A stretch of 64,000 nt of DNA, taken from positions 62,001 to 126,000 of the forward strand of contig JACYLN010000101.1 of assembly GCA_015272515.1 (NCBI GenBank), written 5' to 3'. Of the stretch, positions 43,924-54,231 are shown one piece after another (the first letter of the stretch is position 1; each line of letters opens with the position of its first letter). Source of the DNA: Leptolyngbyaceae cyanobacterium C42_A2020_001 (lineage in GTDB: Bacteria > Cyanobacteriota > Cyanobacteriia > Leptolyngbyales > Leptolyngbyaceae). The notes under the pieces were generated by a model that worked only from the letters and a program-made list of their open reading frames with translations, was not told the origin of the DNA and ran no database searches. The position numbers were made by a program, and so were the translations under genes.

Positions 43924-45432
43924 CTACTTTTCTGCTTCGCGAATGATATCACTCCAGGTGGCGATCGCAAGAAAAATTGCACTGATCACCAAAGCTGTTG
44001 CCTGACTGCTGGTTGCAACCAAGACGCTTAAGGCAATGATGATCAGTGCAGGCAGTTTGCGTTTGACGAGGCTGTTGAAGGTGTTTTTCAAATCGTTGCC
44101 CAGGCGGCCCCGCTCGGCGATCGAGCAGTTGCCCAACACATGACTCACCAGGTTGCCTGTAGTCAAGAGCGTGTATAGCCGACTTTGGGTAGCGGGATGA
44201 AAGTCTGGGTCGAGTGTTAGTGCCCGATCAAAGTTGGAAATCGCGCCATCAAATCGCCCTAAACGGCGCAGGGCTAGTCCTCGCTGATACCAGAGGCTGG
44301 CATCTCCCGGTTTCAGGTCTAAAGCTTTGTCGTAACTGGCGATCGCGGCTTCGTAGCGATGCAGTTTTTTCAGCGCGACTGCTTGATGAACCCAGAGATC
44401 CGCGTCTTTGGGGTTCAGCGCCAGTGCCCGTTCACAACTTTCCACTTCCTCTTCCAACTGGTGCGAATCTCGGAATAGTAAGGCTCGAATCCGCCAGGGG
44501 TAGTAATCATCGGATTGGATTTGAATGGCGCGATCGCAGCTTGCCAGGGCTTCCTCGCGGCGTTGCAGTTTGGCGCAGGCGATCGCTTTCAGGCTCCAGG
44601 CTTTAGCATCATTGGGGTTAAGTTTCAGGGCTTCTTCCAGGCTGGCGAGTCCCTCTGGATAATTTTGCTGATCAAACAGGGCAGAGGCGCGATCGCACCA
44701 CAGGGCCGCATCGTTTGGCATCAGTTCTAGCGCTGTGTCGTAACTGCGAATGGCGGCATCCAGGCTACCCAGGTCTTTCAATACATCGCCACGTTTGCGC
44801 CAGGCTTTGGCATCGTCAGGTTTCTGCTCTAACACCTGGTCGTAGCTAGAGAGGGCTTCGTTGTAGCGTTTGAGCGTATGCAAAAGGGTGCCACGATTGC
44901 GCCACGCCTGGAGGTGGTCGGGCTTCAGTTGAATCACTTCGTCATAGCTGGAAAGAGCTTCTACCAGCCGGTCTAACTTCTCCAGGGATAGCCCTCGATT
45001 GTACCAGGCAGTATGAAAATTGGGGAGAATTTTGATTGCCTGATTGTAGCTGCTGACGGCTTCTTCGTATCTGCCCAGGTGGTGCAAGGCGATGCCGCGA
45101 TGGTTCCAGGCGGAGTGTCCATCTGAACGAATGGCGATCGCTCGATCGCAGCTTTCCACGGCTTCTTCGTAGCGTCCCAACCGTTTCAGGGCATCGGCGC
45201 GATCGCTCCAGCTACGGTAAAAGTTAGGCTTCAGTTCCAGCGCTTGAGTGTAAAACGCGATCGCTACTTCAAAATTCTGCTCATCTGCCTGCAAGCGTCC
45301 TTCCTGAAACAGCAGTAAGGCTTTGAATTCGACGGAAGTCTCCCCATCCTGGATCTGCTCGTGCCGCTCTGCCGATGTCAGACTGGCACCCTGCTGATAC
45401 TCGACCTCAGAAAAGTCATCTGGTTGACTCAT
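43924..45432 (-). CDS. Tetratricopeptide repeat protein with C-terminal membrane anchor
   Basis: A 502-residue protein made mainly of about 11 TPR units (residues 45-420) with the consensus AWxxRGxxLxxLxRYEEAxxSYDxALxLxPD. It ends in a basic segment and two hydrophobic stretches (about 455-495), so it is likely tethered to the membrane with the TPR solenoid in the cytoplasm. Within the array, several units are almost identical, hinting at recent expansion. I start at ATG 45432 rather than GTG 45444. It is divergent from rpiA. TPR proteins with such anchors serve as scaffolds for complexes; no client can be named. Confidence 0.88.
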   Translation of the reverse strand: MSQPDDFSEVEYQQGASLTSAERHEQIQDGETSVEFKALLLFQEGRLQADEQNFEVAIAFYTQALELKPNFYRSWSDRADALKRLGRYEEAVESCDRAIAIRSDGHSAWNHRGIALHHLGRYEEAVSSYNQAIKILPNFHTAWYNRGLSLEKLDRLVEALSSYDEVIQLKPDHLQAWRNRGTLLHTLKRYNEALSSYDQVLEQKPDDAKAWRKRGDVLKDLGSLDAAIRSYDTALELMPNDAALWCDRASALFDQQNYPEGLASLEEALKLNPNDAKAWSLKAIACAKLQRREEALASCDRAIQIQSDDYYPWRIRALLFRDSHQLEEEVESCERALALNPKDADLWVHQAVALKKLHRYEAAIASYDKALDLKPGDASLWYQRGLALRRLGRFDGAISNFDRALTLDPDFHPATQSRLYTLLTTGNLVSHVLGNCSIAERGRLGNDLKNTFNSLVKRKLPALIIIALSVLVATSSQATALVISAIFLAIATWSDIIREAEK

Positions 45433-45487
45433 CGATGATCCCACCGAAATAGTAGACTGACGAATGGACTAGTTGGCAAAGGAACCT

Positions 45488-46207
45488 ATGAGCGCAGAAC
45501 TTGACCCCGTGACGTTGATGAAGAAACAAGTTGGAGAAGCGGCTGCGGCATTGGTGCAGTCAGGTACTATTGTAGGCTTGGGAACCGGGTCAACGGCTGC
45601 CCTGATGATTCAAGCATTGGGCGATCGCCTCAAATCGGGCGATTTGAAAGACATTCAGGGGATTACCACCTCGTTTCAGGGAGAAGTATTGGCACGGGAG
45701 TGTGGCATTCCCTTAACCACATTGGATGTGGTGGATGCGATTGACATTGCGATCGATGGAGCCGATGAAGTTGATCCCGACTTGAACCTGATCAAAGGCG
45801 GTGGTGCGGCTCACTTTCAGGAAAAGCTCGTAGAAAAATTTGCCAAGAAGTTTGTGGTGATTGTAGATAGCAGCAAACTGGTAGACAAGCTGAATCTTAA
45901 CTTTTTGCTACCTGTGGAAGTGGTGCCGAAGGCATTGAACCCGGTAACAAAGGCGATCGAAAAACTGGGTGGCAAACCCACTCTGCGAATGGGCGTGAAG
46001 AAAGCAGGTCCCGTAGTGACGGATCAGGGCAACTTGATTTTAGATGTGAAATTTCCCAACGGCATCGATAACGCGGCTGAGTTAGAAAAGACGCTGAATA
46101 ACATTCCGGGTGTGCTGGAGAACGGGCTATTTGTCGGCATGACGGATCTGGTATTGGTGGGTGCGGTGATCGATGGTCAACCAACCGTGCGCGAGATTAA
46201 GAAATAG
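45488..46207 (+). CDS. rpiA: Ribose-5-phosphate isomerase A
   Basis: A 239-residue RpiA, interconverting ribose-5-phosphate and ribulose-5-phosphate in the Calvin cycle and pentose pathway. Landmarks are [30 protein letters not shown], the catalytic-loop [20 protein letters not shown] with Asp-Glu and Lys, and [14 protein letters not shown] at the end. I start at ATG 45488, preceded by AAGGA; a TTG at 45473 adds five residues. Divergent from the TPR gene. Length is normal. Confidence 0.96.
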   Translation: MSAELDPVTLMKKQVGEAAAALVQSGTIVGLGTGSTAALMIQALGDRLKSGDLKDIQGITTSFQGEVLARECGIPLTTLDVVDAIDIAIDGADEVDPDLNLIKGGGAAHFQEKLVEKFAKKFVVIVDSSKLVDKLNLNFLLPVEVVPKALNPVTKAIEKLGGKPTLRMGVKKAGPVVTDQGNLILDVKFPNGIDNAAELEKTLNNIPGVLENGLFVGMTDLVLVGAVIDGQPTVREIKK

Positions 46208-46349
46208 CCTGGTTGGAGCTTTTGGGCTGGAAACCACCGCGATGCAATTCATTCGACGAATGGTAAGGGCAGTGCTACATTCCGGATGAAGTTTCTCCAG
46301 GCTAAAAAAGATGGTGAACTCTGAAGGGCTTGTTAGCAAGGGTGTCTGC

Positions 46350-47201
46350 ATGAATCCTGAGCAAACAGTATTGTATGAGCGAATTCAAATGTTTTCGTTC
46401 GACAAACCCAATGCTCAGTTACCGTTTAGCAAACGGTTAGCAAGAGAAAATGGCTGGTCGTTGCAATATGCACGGCAAGTCATTGAGGGGTACAAGAAGT
46501 TTGCTTTTTTAGCGGTGGCAGCGGGTCACCCAGTTACCCCTTCAGATCAGGTCGATCAAGTCTGGCATCTGCACCTAACCTATACGCGATCGTATTGGGA
46601 AGATTTCTGCTTACAGGTTTTGCAAACCCCCTTACATCACGAGCCAACGCTGGGTGGACAAGCTGAAAATCAGAAATTTGATGATTGGTACAAGAAGACT
46701 CTAGAAAGCTATGAACGGTTTTTTGGGGCGAAACCTCCAGTGGAAATTTGGTCTACACCCAGCGATCGCTTCGGGCGTGATTTACAGTTTGTGCGAGTGA
46801 ATACTCAGCAGAACTGGATATTCGCCAAGCCGCACGCTCAAAAAGGAGCAATGGTGATACTTGCCCTGCTTTTCACATTGATCCTGGGTGGTTGTTACGT
46901 AGACAAATCTCTAAATAGCATCGATCCATTGGCTGGTGCTCTACTCGCTGTCATATGTATTGCCGCAGGGTTTGGAGCAGTACGGTTTTTTATAGGAATA
47001 GTCGATTTCATTAAAAATCCTTCCCGTCCTCGTATTGGTGCGGGCTGTAGTTTTGCTGGCTGCGGGACTGGATGGGATATTTCTGATAGTCCTCAGTCTG
47101 ATCACTCTAGTGGTGGCAGTAGCAGTGGTGGAGATGGAGGTTGCGGTGGCGGAGGTTGTGGCGGCGGAGGTTGCGGTGGCGGAGGTTGCGGTAGTGGATA
47201 A
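46350..47201 (+). CDS. Glycine/cysteine-rich membrane protein with N-terminal GRDP-like domain
   Basis: A 283-residue protein. The N-terminal region (residues 1-150, with FPFSKRLAREN-type LPFSKRLARENGWS, DQVDQVWHLHLTYTRSYWEDFC and FGRDLQFV) resembles the helical domain of glycine-rich domain-containing proteins, with the HLHLTYTRSYW core. Two hydrophobic segments lie near 168-190 and 200-225. The C-terminus is a Ser/Gly/Cys tail with about four units of GGGGC. I start at ATG 46350; the frame to 46311 adds 13 residues. The Cys-Gly tail could coordinate metal or cross-link, which is my inference. Function unknown. Confidence 0.75.
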   Translation: MNPEQTVLYERIQMFSFDKPNAQLPFSKRLARENGWSLQYARQVIEGYKKFAFLAVAAGHPVTPSDQVDQVWHLHLTYTRSYWEDFCLQVLQTPLHHEPTLGGQAENQKFDDWYKKTLESYERFFGAKPPVEIWSTPSDRFGRDLQFVRVNTQQNWIFAKPHAQKGAMVILALLFTLILGGCYVDKSLNSIDPLAGALLAVICIAAGFGAVRFFIGIVDFIKNPSRPRIGAGCSFAGCGTGWDISDSPQSDHSSGGSSSGGDGGCGGGGCGGGGCGGGGCGSG

Positions 47202-47286
47202 GACACACCGTTACAAAATTTCATTACAGTAAGGAATATCCAGAGCACAGACTTTTTCTGACTCCTGACTTTTCACTCTTCCCCTT

Positions 47287-48468
47287 ATGCAATATCGACG
47301 TTTTGGACGCACGAATCTGCAAATGCCCGTCTTTTCCTGTGGGGGAATGCGGTATCAGTACAAATGGCAGGATGTCCCACTGGCGGCTGTGCCTGTCGAT
47401 AATCAGACAAATTTGGAAGCAACCATCCGGCGATCGCTGGAGGTGGGCATTAACCACATCGAAACGGCGCGTGGCTACGGCAGTTCTGAAATGCAGTTGG
47501 GGCAAATCGTACCCAAAATTCCCCGCGAATCCTTTATCCTCCAGACCAAAGTCGTGCCTACGGCTGATCCCAACGAGTTTCGCGACAAGCTGGAAAAATC
47601 CCTTGCTTACCTCAAGTTGGACTACGTTGATCTGCTGGGTATTCACGGCATCAACACCGACGAAATTCTGGAATGGACGGTGCGCCCCGGTGGCTGTTTA
47701 GACATTGTGCGCCAGTTTCAGCAGCAAGGACGGATTCGGTTTGTTGGTTTCTCCACTCACGGTCCTACGGATGTAATTGTTCGCGCCTGTGAAATAAACC
47801 AGTTCGACTACGTGAATCTGCACTGGTACTACATCAATCAGCGCAACTGGGATGCGATCGCCGCTGCCACTCGGCACGACATGGGCGTGTTCATCATCAG
47901 CCCTTCCGATAAAGGCGGAATGCTTTACAATCCGCCCCAACGCCTGGTCGAGTTGTGTGCTCCGCTCAGCCCCATTGTGTTTAATGATTTGTTTTGCCTC
48001 AGCCATTCTCAGGTGCACACGCTGAGTGTTGGAGCTGCCCGTCCCCAGGATTTAGATGAACACTTGAAAACGCTGGATTATCTGAACCGCGCCGATGAAG
48101 TGCTGCCACCCATTCTGCATCGGTTGGAGCAGGCGGCAATAGAGCGGCTGGGAGAAACCTGGTACAAAACCTGGCATGTGGGGCTACCCTCGATTGAGGT
48201 AACTCCCGGACGGTTTAATATCCTTACCGTTTTGTGGCTGTGGAATCTGGCGATCGCCTACGACATGGTGGACTACGCCCGAATGCGTTACGCCCTCCTC
48301 GGCAATGGTGGGCACTGGTTTCCCGGAGCCAAAGTCGATCAGATCGATCTCAATGCCATCCAGCCTTTCCTCCAAAACAGCCCCCACGCCGACACAATCC
48401 CCACCATTTTGAAAGACGCTCACACCCTACTGGGAGGACAGGACGTAAAGCGCCTTTCAAACTCATGA
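47287..48468 (+). CDS. Aldo/keto reductase family oxidoreductase
   Basis: A 393-residue NADPH-dependent (beta/alpha)8-barrel reductase. Family features are RRFGRTNLQMPVFSCGG at the start, the Tyr in ETARGYGSSE, the Lys in ILQTKV, and the His in LLGIHGIN; these correspond to the catalytic Tyr-Lys-His of the tetrad. The Asp position reads Glu (HIETARGYG). A C-terminal extension of about 80 residues beyond the barrel (from LPPILHRLEQAAIERLGETW) is longer than in typical AKR proteins and could be a substrate-binding or oligomer region. Substrate unknown. The gene has its own spacer and no operon partner. Confidence 0.9.
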   Translation: MQYRRFGRTNLQMPVFSCGGMRYQYKWQDVPLAAVPVDNQTNLEATIRRSLEVGINHIETARGYGSSEMQLGQIVPKIPRESFILQTKVVPTADPNEFRDKLEKSLAYLKLDYVDLLGIHGINTDEILEWTVRPGGCLDIVRQFQQQGRIRFVGFSTHGPTDVIVRACEINQFDYVNLHWYYINQRNWDAIAAATRHDMGVFIISPSDKGGMLYNPPQRLVELCAPLSPIVFNDLFCLSHSQVHTLSVGAARPQDLDEHLKTLDYLNRADEVLPPILHRLEQAAIERLGETWYKTWHVGLPSIEVTPGRFNILTVLWLWNLAIAYDMVDYARMRYALLGNGGHWFPGAKVDQIDLNAIQPFLQNSPHADTIPTILKDAHTLLGGQDVKRLSNS

Positions 48469-48605
48469 TGCTGATCAACTGTTGCAGTCCTGAATAGAGA
48501 CTTTAATTGCCCTCACCTCCAATCTCTTCTACCTCCAAGCTTCCTAAAGTTGGGCTACTTTAACGTCTCGTCTAGAGTTGAACGGTTTTTCTAGAGGTTA
48601 TTTTT

Positions 48606-48666
48606 CGGGGGGAGCGCGGGGGAGTTAGGACCCCGCGAGGCGGGGGTGCGGGGGGAAGTCCCCCGG
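48606..48666. repeat. GC-rich hairpin element between aldo/keto reductase and exoprotein genes
   Basis: The stretch contains CCCCGCGAGGCGGGG at 48631-48645 (a perfect 6-bp stem with a GAG loop) and GGGGGAAGTCCCCC a few bases on. The base composition is far richer in G and C than the flanks, in keeping with a dispersed hairpin repeat. In 48469-48726 nothing else recognisable is seen. Confidence 0.6.
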
Positions 48667-48726
48667 TAGAGTTTGTCGGTTTAAGGCAAGATCTGTGTCC
48701 GAAGAAGAAATTTTCCTCAGCACAGG

Positions 48727-51700
48727 TTAGACCACAGTGAAATTGGTAGCAGCCAGAGTGTTTGCCTGCACCCCCGTCAAAATTGCCAGGGTGTCATCCT
48801 CTGACATCACGAGCGTATTGCTACCAGACTGCGACAGAGTGAGACTGCCGAAACTCAAGCCACCAGTCAGCCCAATGCGATCGCCCTCGCTAATCTGGAA
48901 ATCGGCGATCGTGTCAATTCCCTCCCCAACTGTGAGTACGAAGAAATCAGCTCCCGTTCCACCAATCAGCGTATCGTTGCCCAAACCACCGCGCAGTACA
49001 TCGTCACCTGCCAACCCTACTAGCTTATTTTTACCATCCGTTCCCGTCAGGTTATCGTTGGTGATAGTGCCCGTTTGAGTGAGTGTGGGTGTTACCTGGA
49101 ACTGGCTGACGACTTCAGGGGTGCGGCTGATGATTGCTGCCGGGTTTGCTAGCAATTCCGCCTCGGTGTATGGCTGGATGCCATAGGTCGTAACAGTGAG
49201 TACCTGGGTTTCTTGGTCTATGTCGAACTGAGTCCAACCGTAGACATGAGTTGCAACGTAATCGCCTTGCAGCAGTTCAGCATCAATTTTGCCTTCCGCG
49301 ATCGCGAGATTAGCATCTAACCCAATTGGGTCATAACCGAGAGGTTGCAAGCCAGCATTCACAACCTGCTTAATAAAGGCATCCTTGCCAGCCGTAGGCA
49401 GCGAGTCGTATAGGGCTTTTTGCTGAGGTGTAATCACGCCAGCGGCAACACCCAACTCCGCTACAGTCGGACCAAAAGGTGCATCAAAAGCAACGGAACC
49501 TGTTGTAATTTCAAAGGCACTCGTGGCAATTTGAGCACCACCTGGTTGAGTTTGATAGGTGAGGTTGTTAATCACGGTGCCGTGAATATCTGCTGCAATG
49601 AAGACAACATTGGTGATGTCGTTGTCGTGAATGAACTTGAGAATTTCAGTGCGCTCGGCGGCGTAGCCCTCAAAGCGATCGCTGGCTGCCAGGACTCCTA
49701 AATTTTGGATGGGTTCTGGCACTACCACATATTTCCAGGTAATACCCTTCGTTTCTGCATCCAACAAATCTCGCTTTAAATCTGTGACTTGTTGCCGTCC
49801 TAGAAACGTTCGGGTGGAATTGAAGGAGCCAGCGAGGAACGTACCCACTTGAACGGGGTCAGCCAGGTTCGCCACTGGTGGTAAGCCGACATCGCGAAAA
49901 GAGCGGGCATCGAGCACGTAGGTTGCGGCATCACTCCCAAAGGTGTTGTAGCGGTAGAGTTTACGTTCTCCTGCCATGCGGGGGTCGTTGAGTGTGCTGC
50001 TATAAAACTCATCCCGAATTGGGTTGTATTCCTGGAACGTTTGCAGCCCAATCTCATACAGCGGAGAGTCATTAATCAACCCGCTGGTCGCACCATACAG
50101 AGCTTGCTTTGTAGGCGATGCGGCCGCCAAATTTTCGCCGCCTTCAAAATCATTTGTGACCTCGTGATCGTCAATGGTTGCCAGGATGGACGTTGTTCTT
50201 CTCAGGTCACCCCAAGTGTTCAAACCCAGACGTTCTCCATAAACTTCTCCATGCTTGAGCCGATACTCTTCTAGGGTTGTGGCTTGGGCTTTGGGAACAG
50301 CGGGCGAGGCATAGTCGGCATAGATTGTATCGCCCAGTTCGATGAAAAACCTGAGGTTTTGTGAAGCGGCATTGGCGATCGCAGGATAGGGACTCAGCTC
50401 ACCGCGCCAATCACCTGATGCCCCAAAACTCAAGCCAGCGTAGGTACCAATGGCGGCGGCTGTGGTGAATTGTCCCAGTTCGCGGATGCCTGCCTGGTTA
50501 GTAACCTGGTAGTAATAGGTAGTGTTGGGTGTGAGTCCCTCCACATTCACTTTCACAGGCTGGAGCGGACTGGTGACGGTTGTGGTTTGGCTGCCAAAAA
50601 CGTGTTCAAACTCGGAGTCGGTGGAGTACTCAAAGGTGAGGTCACCGACAAAGTTACTGCTGGCCCAGAGTACTGTTGAAGTCTGGGTAGTGTCGCCGCT
50701 GGCAATGCCGTTGAAGGGCGCGATCGCCTGGGGTTCACGCGGGTCAAACGAACCGGGGTCAATCTGCAATGCCGTGGGGAAGGCGTTAGCGATGTTTTCC
50801 CAGGGCACAAATTTAAAGTTGGCGCTGATATTTTCCAGTTCACCATCATCTTCTTGCAACACAGCGGGGTCATTTGAGCCATCCTGGGTCACAAATAACC
50901 CAAAGGGGAAGTTTGGTCCCAACGGCACGTTGATCACATCGGCTCCATCCGATTCCTGCACGCCGTCGATGCTACCGTTTGCGCCGACTGCAAACCGTCC
51001 CAGAAATTCGTTGGTTTGGCGGGAATAAACGGCAAAGGTATTGTCACCCTGGCTGGAAGCGAGCAGGTAGCCCGTCCCGTCTGCACCGTAGTAAATAGTT
51101 AAGCCTTCCACATCGTCGGTCAGGTTCTTGCCACCCAGTTCTTTCACCGTATCAACCAAAATACCCGTGGTGCCGCCGTTGGGTTCTGCCCGATAACGCC
51201 AGATGCCGACATTTTCTTGCCCAATGTAGAGAATGCCCGTTTCCTTATCCACAACCATGCCTTCCAATTGCGAGTCGGTGTCAACAGGTGCGCCAGGTGG
51301 GATGGGAACCGTAAAGTTGCGAATTGCTTCCACTCCAACCTTGCCGTTGCCTGCATCGATTAATTTGAGCTGAACTACGTCTCCCGTTTCGCGACGATTG
51401 ACGAAAACGTAATCCTCTCCTGTGACCGGACTGCTGTAGGCGGCGATGCCATAGGCGCTGCGGGTAGAAGCGGAGTAGGGCGGCAGGAAGGGCGCTGATT
51501 GGAACAGGGTGCCAATGCTGCTGTCGGTGATATCGGTGAGGTAGGTGCCATCCGTGCCATCGGGGTTGATTTTGAAGATCACCACTTTATCGTTCTGGCG
51601 ATCGCTGGCAATCGCCAGATCCACCGTCTCACAGCCCAGATCAAAGCCGTACAGCACATCCACATTGTTGTAGCGCACGTCATCGGGAGCAATGGTTTGA

Positions 51701-54231
51701 ATCAGCTTGCCGCCCAGGTCATACACTCGTAGCCCGCCATCCTTGACCGCCGTGATCACAAAACTGTTTGCCGCATCATCGGGATGGACATAGATGGCTG
51801 GATCGTCTGCATCTGCTCGTTCTGCGTCGTTGTCGAGCAGGGGAGGGCGGGTTTCCACAGTGGGCGTAACCGTGGGCAGAATCTCAGCACCGATCGCCAA
51901 AATTTGCGTGAACTGGGTGGGGCTGAAGTTGTTGTCGCTCACCAGCACAATCGATTGCCGACCATCCGGCAGTTTGGGACCAAAGGTAATGCCTTCAATG
52001 TTGTCGGTGCCTGTGGGCAGGTCGAGGTCGTTAAGGTTGAGCAAGAGCCGCTTTTGCACCGGAGTGATCGCAGCCAGTTCAGCAGGGGTAAGGCTATTCA
52101 GCGATTCGTAAGCGCTGATATCGGTCGCGCCCTGCAAGCTAACTTCGTAAATTTTGATCGTGTTGCCTGTGCCCGGAACACCTGTAGAGAACGATCGCTC
52201 CACTGCCAACAGGGTGCCGCGATCGTCCAGCGCCAGTAAATCGACTAAGCCATTGGTGCTAAAAGCGGTTGCTGGATTGGGTGTCTGCGCTACCGGATCA
52301 ACGTCGTACAGGTATTCTTTCTCCGGTTGCCCCGACCCCAGGTTGTACTGCAAAATCCGGGAACGACTGCCACTCGTGACACTGGCAGCGGCTCCATCCT
52401 GGAACAGGGCATTTTCGGTTGCGGTGAATAGGGTTTTGTTGCTGGGGGTGATGGTCAGGCTTTCAAACGCCAGGTTGTTACGAATGCCGCTGGTTTGGGT
52501 ATCGCCTGCATCAATCACGCCATTGCCGTTTGTATCCTGGAAGCGAGGCTGAAACTTCACCGGAACAGGCAGCGATCGCAGCAACGAGCCATCCAGCCCG
52601 TACTCATTCACAAATGGGTTAGTGACTCGTCCGGCGGCGGCGTTTGCTTCTCCTTCTGAAGAGATAAACACCGTGTTGTTTTTCGTCAAGGCAATACCTT
52701 CCGGGTCGAGACTGAGACGGGAATACAGGCTACCATCTGCCTGCCGAATCGGGGTAGCGTTGGTAAATTCCACACTGCTGGAACTCAACGAACCACTGCT
52801 CAGATCCGCGGTGAAGGTGTAGAAGCGGGCGGGCCCATTCTCGGCGCGATCGTCAGAAATCGCGAAATAGCGGTTGTTTGCGGCATCATAAGTCACGCCA
52901 GACAATCCACCCAACTGAGTTGCAGTCCCGTTGGGAGTTCCTGCCGCACCCGCAGGTACAAATCCGGTAGGAAGAACCACCTGCCCCTGAAAGGTCGGCT
53001 CCAGCACCGTTTGGCCCGTTTGTGTTGTCCCTACTGCCACGTCAACATACACCAAACGGTGATCAGAACTGGGGTAGCCACCGGGCAAAGCGGGGTTGAA
53101 CGTGCCCACCAGAGAGAAGGTGGGGTCAGTGTTGAGGGGCCAAAAGATGCCAGAGTTGGCGATGTCTAAATCAGTGGACGGCAAGACGTAATCTGCCCGC
53201 AGGTTGCCGGGAGTAGTATCGGCGAAATCTGCTGTGTCGAATGCCGGATTAGAGCGGTGGGTGGTGTTGGCTGCCCCCTGCAAAGCGGCTTGCTGCGGTC
53301 CACCAGGGCTGCTGGGAATGCTGTTGGTATTGATGTTGGGATTTTGCAACAGTTGCAGAACAGCTCGGTTGTAGCTGTCGCCATCGTTGGGATCAGCATT
53401 CTGGTCGCCCATGATTACGAAGCTGGAGCCAGGAGTTAAACCGCCAGTTCCGCCGTCATCGTCGTAGATGTAGTCGCCCTTGCCAGGAGTTACATAGTCT
53501 GACCAGAAGCGAATTTCGTCATAGTTGCGCTTACCATTGCGGTCTTCGGTGCCGTCAAACACGGGTGGGGTGGGATGGCTGACCAGCGCATGAACGACTT
53601 CTCCGTTGGGTAATTGGATTGGTACATCCCAGTGACTCTTGGAGGAAAGTCGCAGAATTTCTTGTTCTGCTGCTGAGTAGAAGCCACTCAAATTTTCGTT
53701 GACGGGTGTTGCAGGATTGTCAACAGTTGGGTCGCTGGTTAGCAGGTTACCGGGCATATCCTTCCACAAAAAGGTCTGGAAGGTGCGAACGCCTTCTTCA
53801 TCAATGGGGTATTTGGAGAGCAGCAACATCCCGAACTGCCCTGGAAACTGCCCAAAGCCGAAGGAGTCATCCCCATAACCCGGTGCTTCAGGTGTAGTGA
53901 CTGCTGTGCCATTGTTGTTCAGGTCAAACCCTGTGGCAATTCCGGTGTTGGAGGGAGCGATGTAAACGTAGGGATACTCAACCGGGGTCGCTCCGTTTTG
54001 GCTGACGGCTAAATAATTCTGCTGCAACAGACGCACAGGCTCCAGCGGACCGGCTTCCACATAATCAAACTCATTGATCAACAGCACGTCGGCGTTGGTG
54101 CGCTGGATAATTTCGGCAACGGCTTTTGCTTGAGCGTTGTCTGGTGTGGAGAGGTCGCGAACCAGTTGTCCGGCACTGTTGCGGTTCAGGGAGGCATTGA
54201 ACTGGGCAAAACGAACTGGAGTAGAAGGCAT
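48727..54231 (-). CDS. Giant secreted multi-domain phosphohydrolase: EEP, esterase-like phytase, phytase, PhoD and RTX
   Basis: A 1,834-residue protein. Domains in order: endonuclease/exonuclease/phosphatase (about 1-395, with LLINEFDYV, VIMGDQNADP and SSDHRLVYVDV); esterase-like phytase region (about 440-780, GLSGVTYD and EGITFG); 3-phytase beta-propeller (about 790-1120, ADDPAIYVHPDD, IASDRQNDKV, LEGMVVDKETGILYIGQEN); a PhoD-type phosphodiesterase/alkaline phosphatase (about 1170-1715, GIASGD, FGASGDWRG, LGDTIYADY, DDHEVTNDF, ADIHG); then RTX (LRGGLGNDTLIGGTG) and a C-terminal signal region. The start is chosen at ATG 54231 with AAGGA upstream; the frame is open back to 54459 but that part has no family likeness. 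RTX and no leader point to type I secretion. Likely releases phosphate from nucleic acid, phytate and phosphoesters; expression under phosphate starvation is expected but no Pho box was seen. Confidence 0.9.
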   Translation of the reverse strand: MPSTPVRFAQFNASLNRNSAGQLVRDLSTPDNAQAKAVAEIIQRTNADVLLINEFDYVEAGPLEPVRLLQQNYLAVSQNGATPVEYPYVYIAPSNTGIATGFDLNNNGTAVTTPEAPGYGDDSFGFGQFPGQFGMLLLSKYPIDEEGVRTFQTFLWKDMPGNLLTSDPTVDNPATPVNENLSGFYSAAEQEILRLSSKSHWDVPIQLPNGEVVHALVSHPTPPVFDGTEDRNGKRNYDEIRFWSDYVTPGKGDYIYDDDGGTGGLTPGSSFVIMGDQNADPNDGDSYNRAVLQLLQNPNINTNSIPSSPGGPQQAALQGAANTTHRSNPAFDTADFADTTPGNLRADYVLPSTDLDIANSGIFWPLNTDPTFSLVGTFNPALPGGYPSSDHRLVYVDVAVGTTQTGQTVLEPTFQGQVVLPTGFVPAGAAGTPNGTATQLGGLSGVTYDAANNRYFAISDDRAENGPARFYTFTADLSSGSLSSSSVEFTNATPIRQADGSLYSRLSLDPEGIALTKNNTVFISSEGEANAAAGRVTNPFVNEYGLDGSLLRSLPVPVKFQPRFQDTNGNGVIDAGDTQTSGIRNNLAFESLTITPSNKTLFTATENALFQDGAAASVTSGSRSRILQYNLGSGQPEKEYLYDVDPVAQTPNPATAFSTNGLVDLLALDDRGTLLAVERSFSTGVPGTGNTIKIYEVSLQGATDISAYESLNSLTPAELAAITPVQKRLLLNLNDLDLPTGTDNIEGITFGPKLPDGRQSIVLVSDNNFSPTQFTQILAIGAEILPTVTPTVETRPPLLDNDAERADADDPAIYVHPDDAANSFVITAVKDGGLRVYDLGGKLIQTIAPDDVRYNNVDVLYGFDLGCETVDLAIASDRQNDKVVIFKINPDGTDGTYLTDITDSSIGTLFQSAPFLPPYSASTRSAYGIAAYSSPVTGEDYVFVNRRETGDVVQLKLIDAGNGKVGVEAIRNFTVPIPPGAPVDTDSQLEGMVVDKETGILYIGQENVGIWRYRAEPNGGTTGILVDTVKELGGKNLTDDVEGLTIYYGADGTGYLLASSQGDNTFAVYSRQTNEFLGRFAVGANGSIDGVQESDGADVINVPLGPNFPFGLFVTQDGSNDPAVLQEDDGELENISANFKFVPWENIANAFPTALQIDPGSFDPREPQAIAPFNGIASGDTTQTSTVLWASSNFVGDLTFEYSTDSEFEHVFGSQTTTVTSPLQPVKVNVEGLTPNTTYYYQVTNQAGIRELGQFTTAAAIGTYAGLSFGASGDWRGELSPYPAIANAASQNLRFFIELGDTIYADYASPAVPKAQATTLEEYRLKHGEVYGERLGLNTWGDLRRTTSILATIDDHEVTNDFEGGENLAAASPTKQALYGATSGLINDSPLYEIGLQTFQEYNPIRDEFYSSTLNDPRMAGERKLYRYNTFGSDAATYVLDARSFRDVGLPPVANLADPVQVGTFLAGSFNSTRTFLGRQQVTDLKRDLLDAETKGITWKYVVVPEPIQNLGVLAASDRFEGYAAERTEILKFIHDNDITNVVFIAADIHGTVINNLTYQTQPGGAQIATSAFEITTGSVAFDAPFGPTVAELGVAAGVITPQQKALYDSLPTAGKDAFIKQVVNAGLQPLGYDPIGLDANLAIAEGKIDAELLQGDYVATHVYGWTQFDIDQETQVLTVTTYGIQPYTEAELLANPAAIISRTPEVVSQFQVTPTLTQTGTITNDNLTGTDGKNKLVGLAGDDVLRGGLGNDTLIGGTGADFFVLTVGEGIDTIADFQISEGDRIGLTGGLSFGSLTLSQSGSNTLVMSEDDTLAILTGVQANTLAATNFTVV

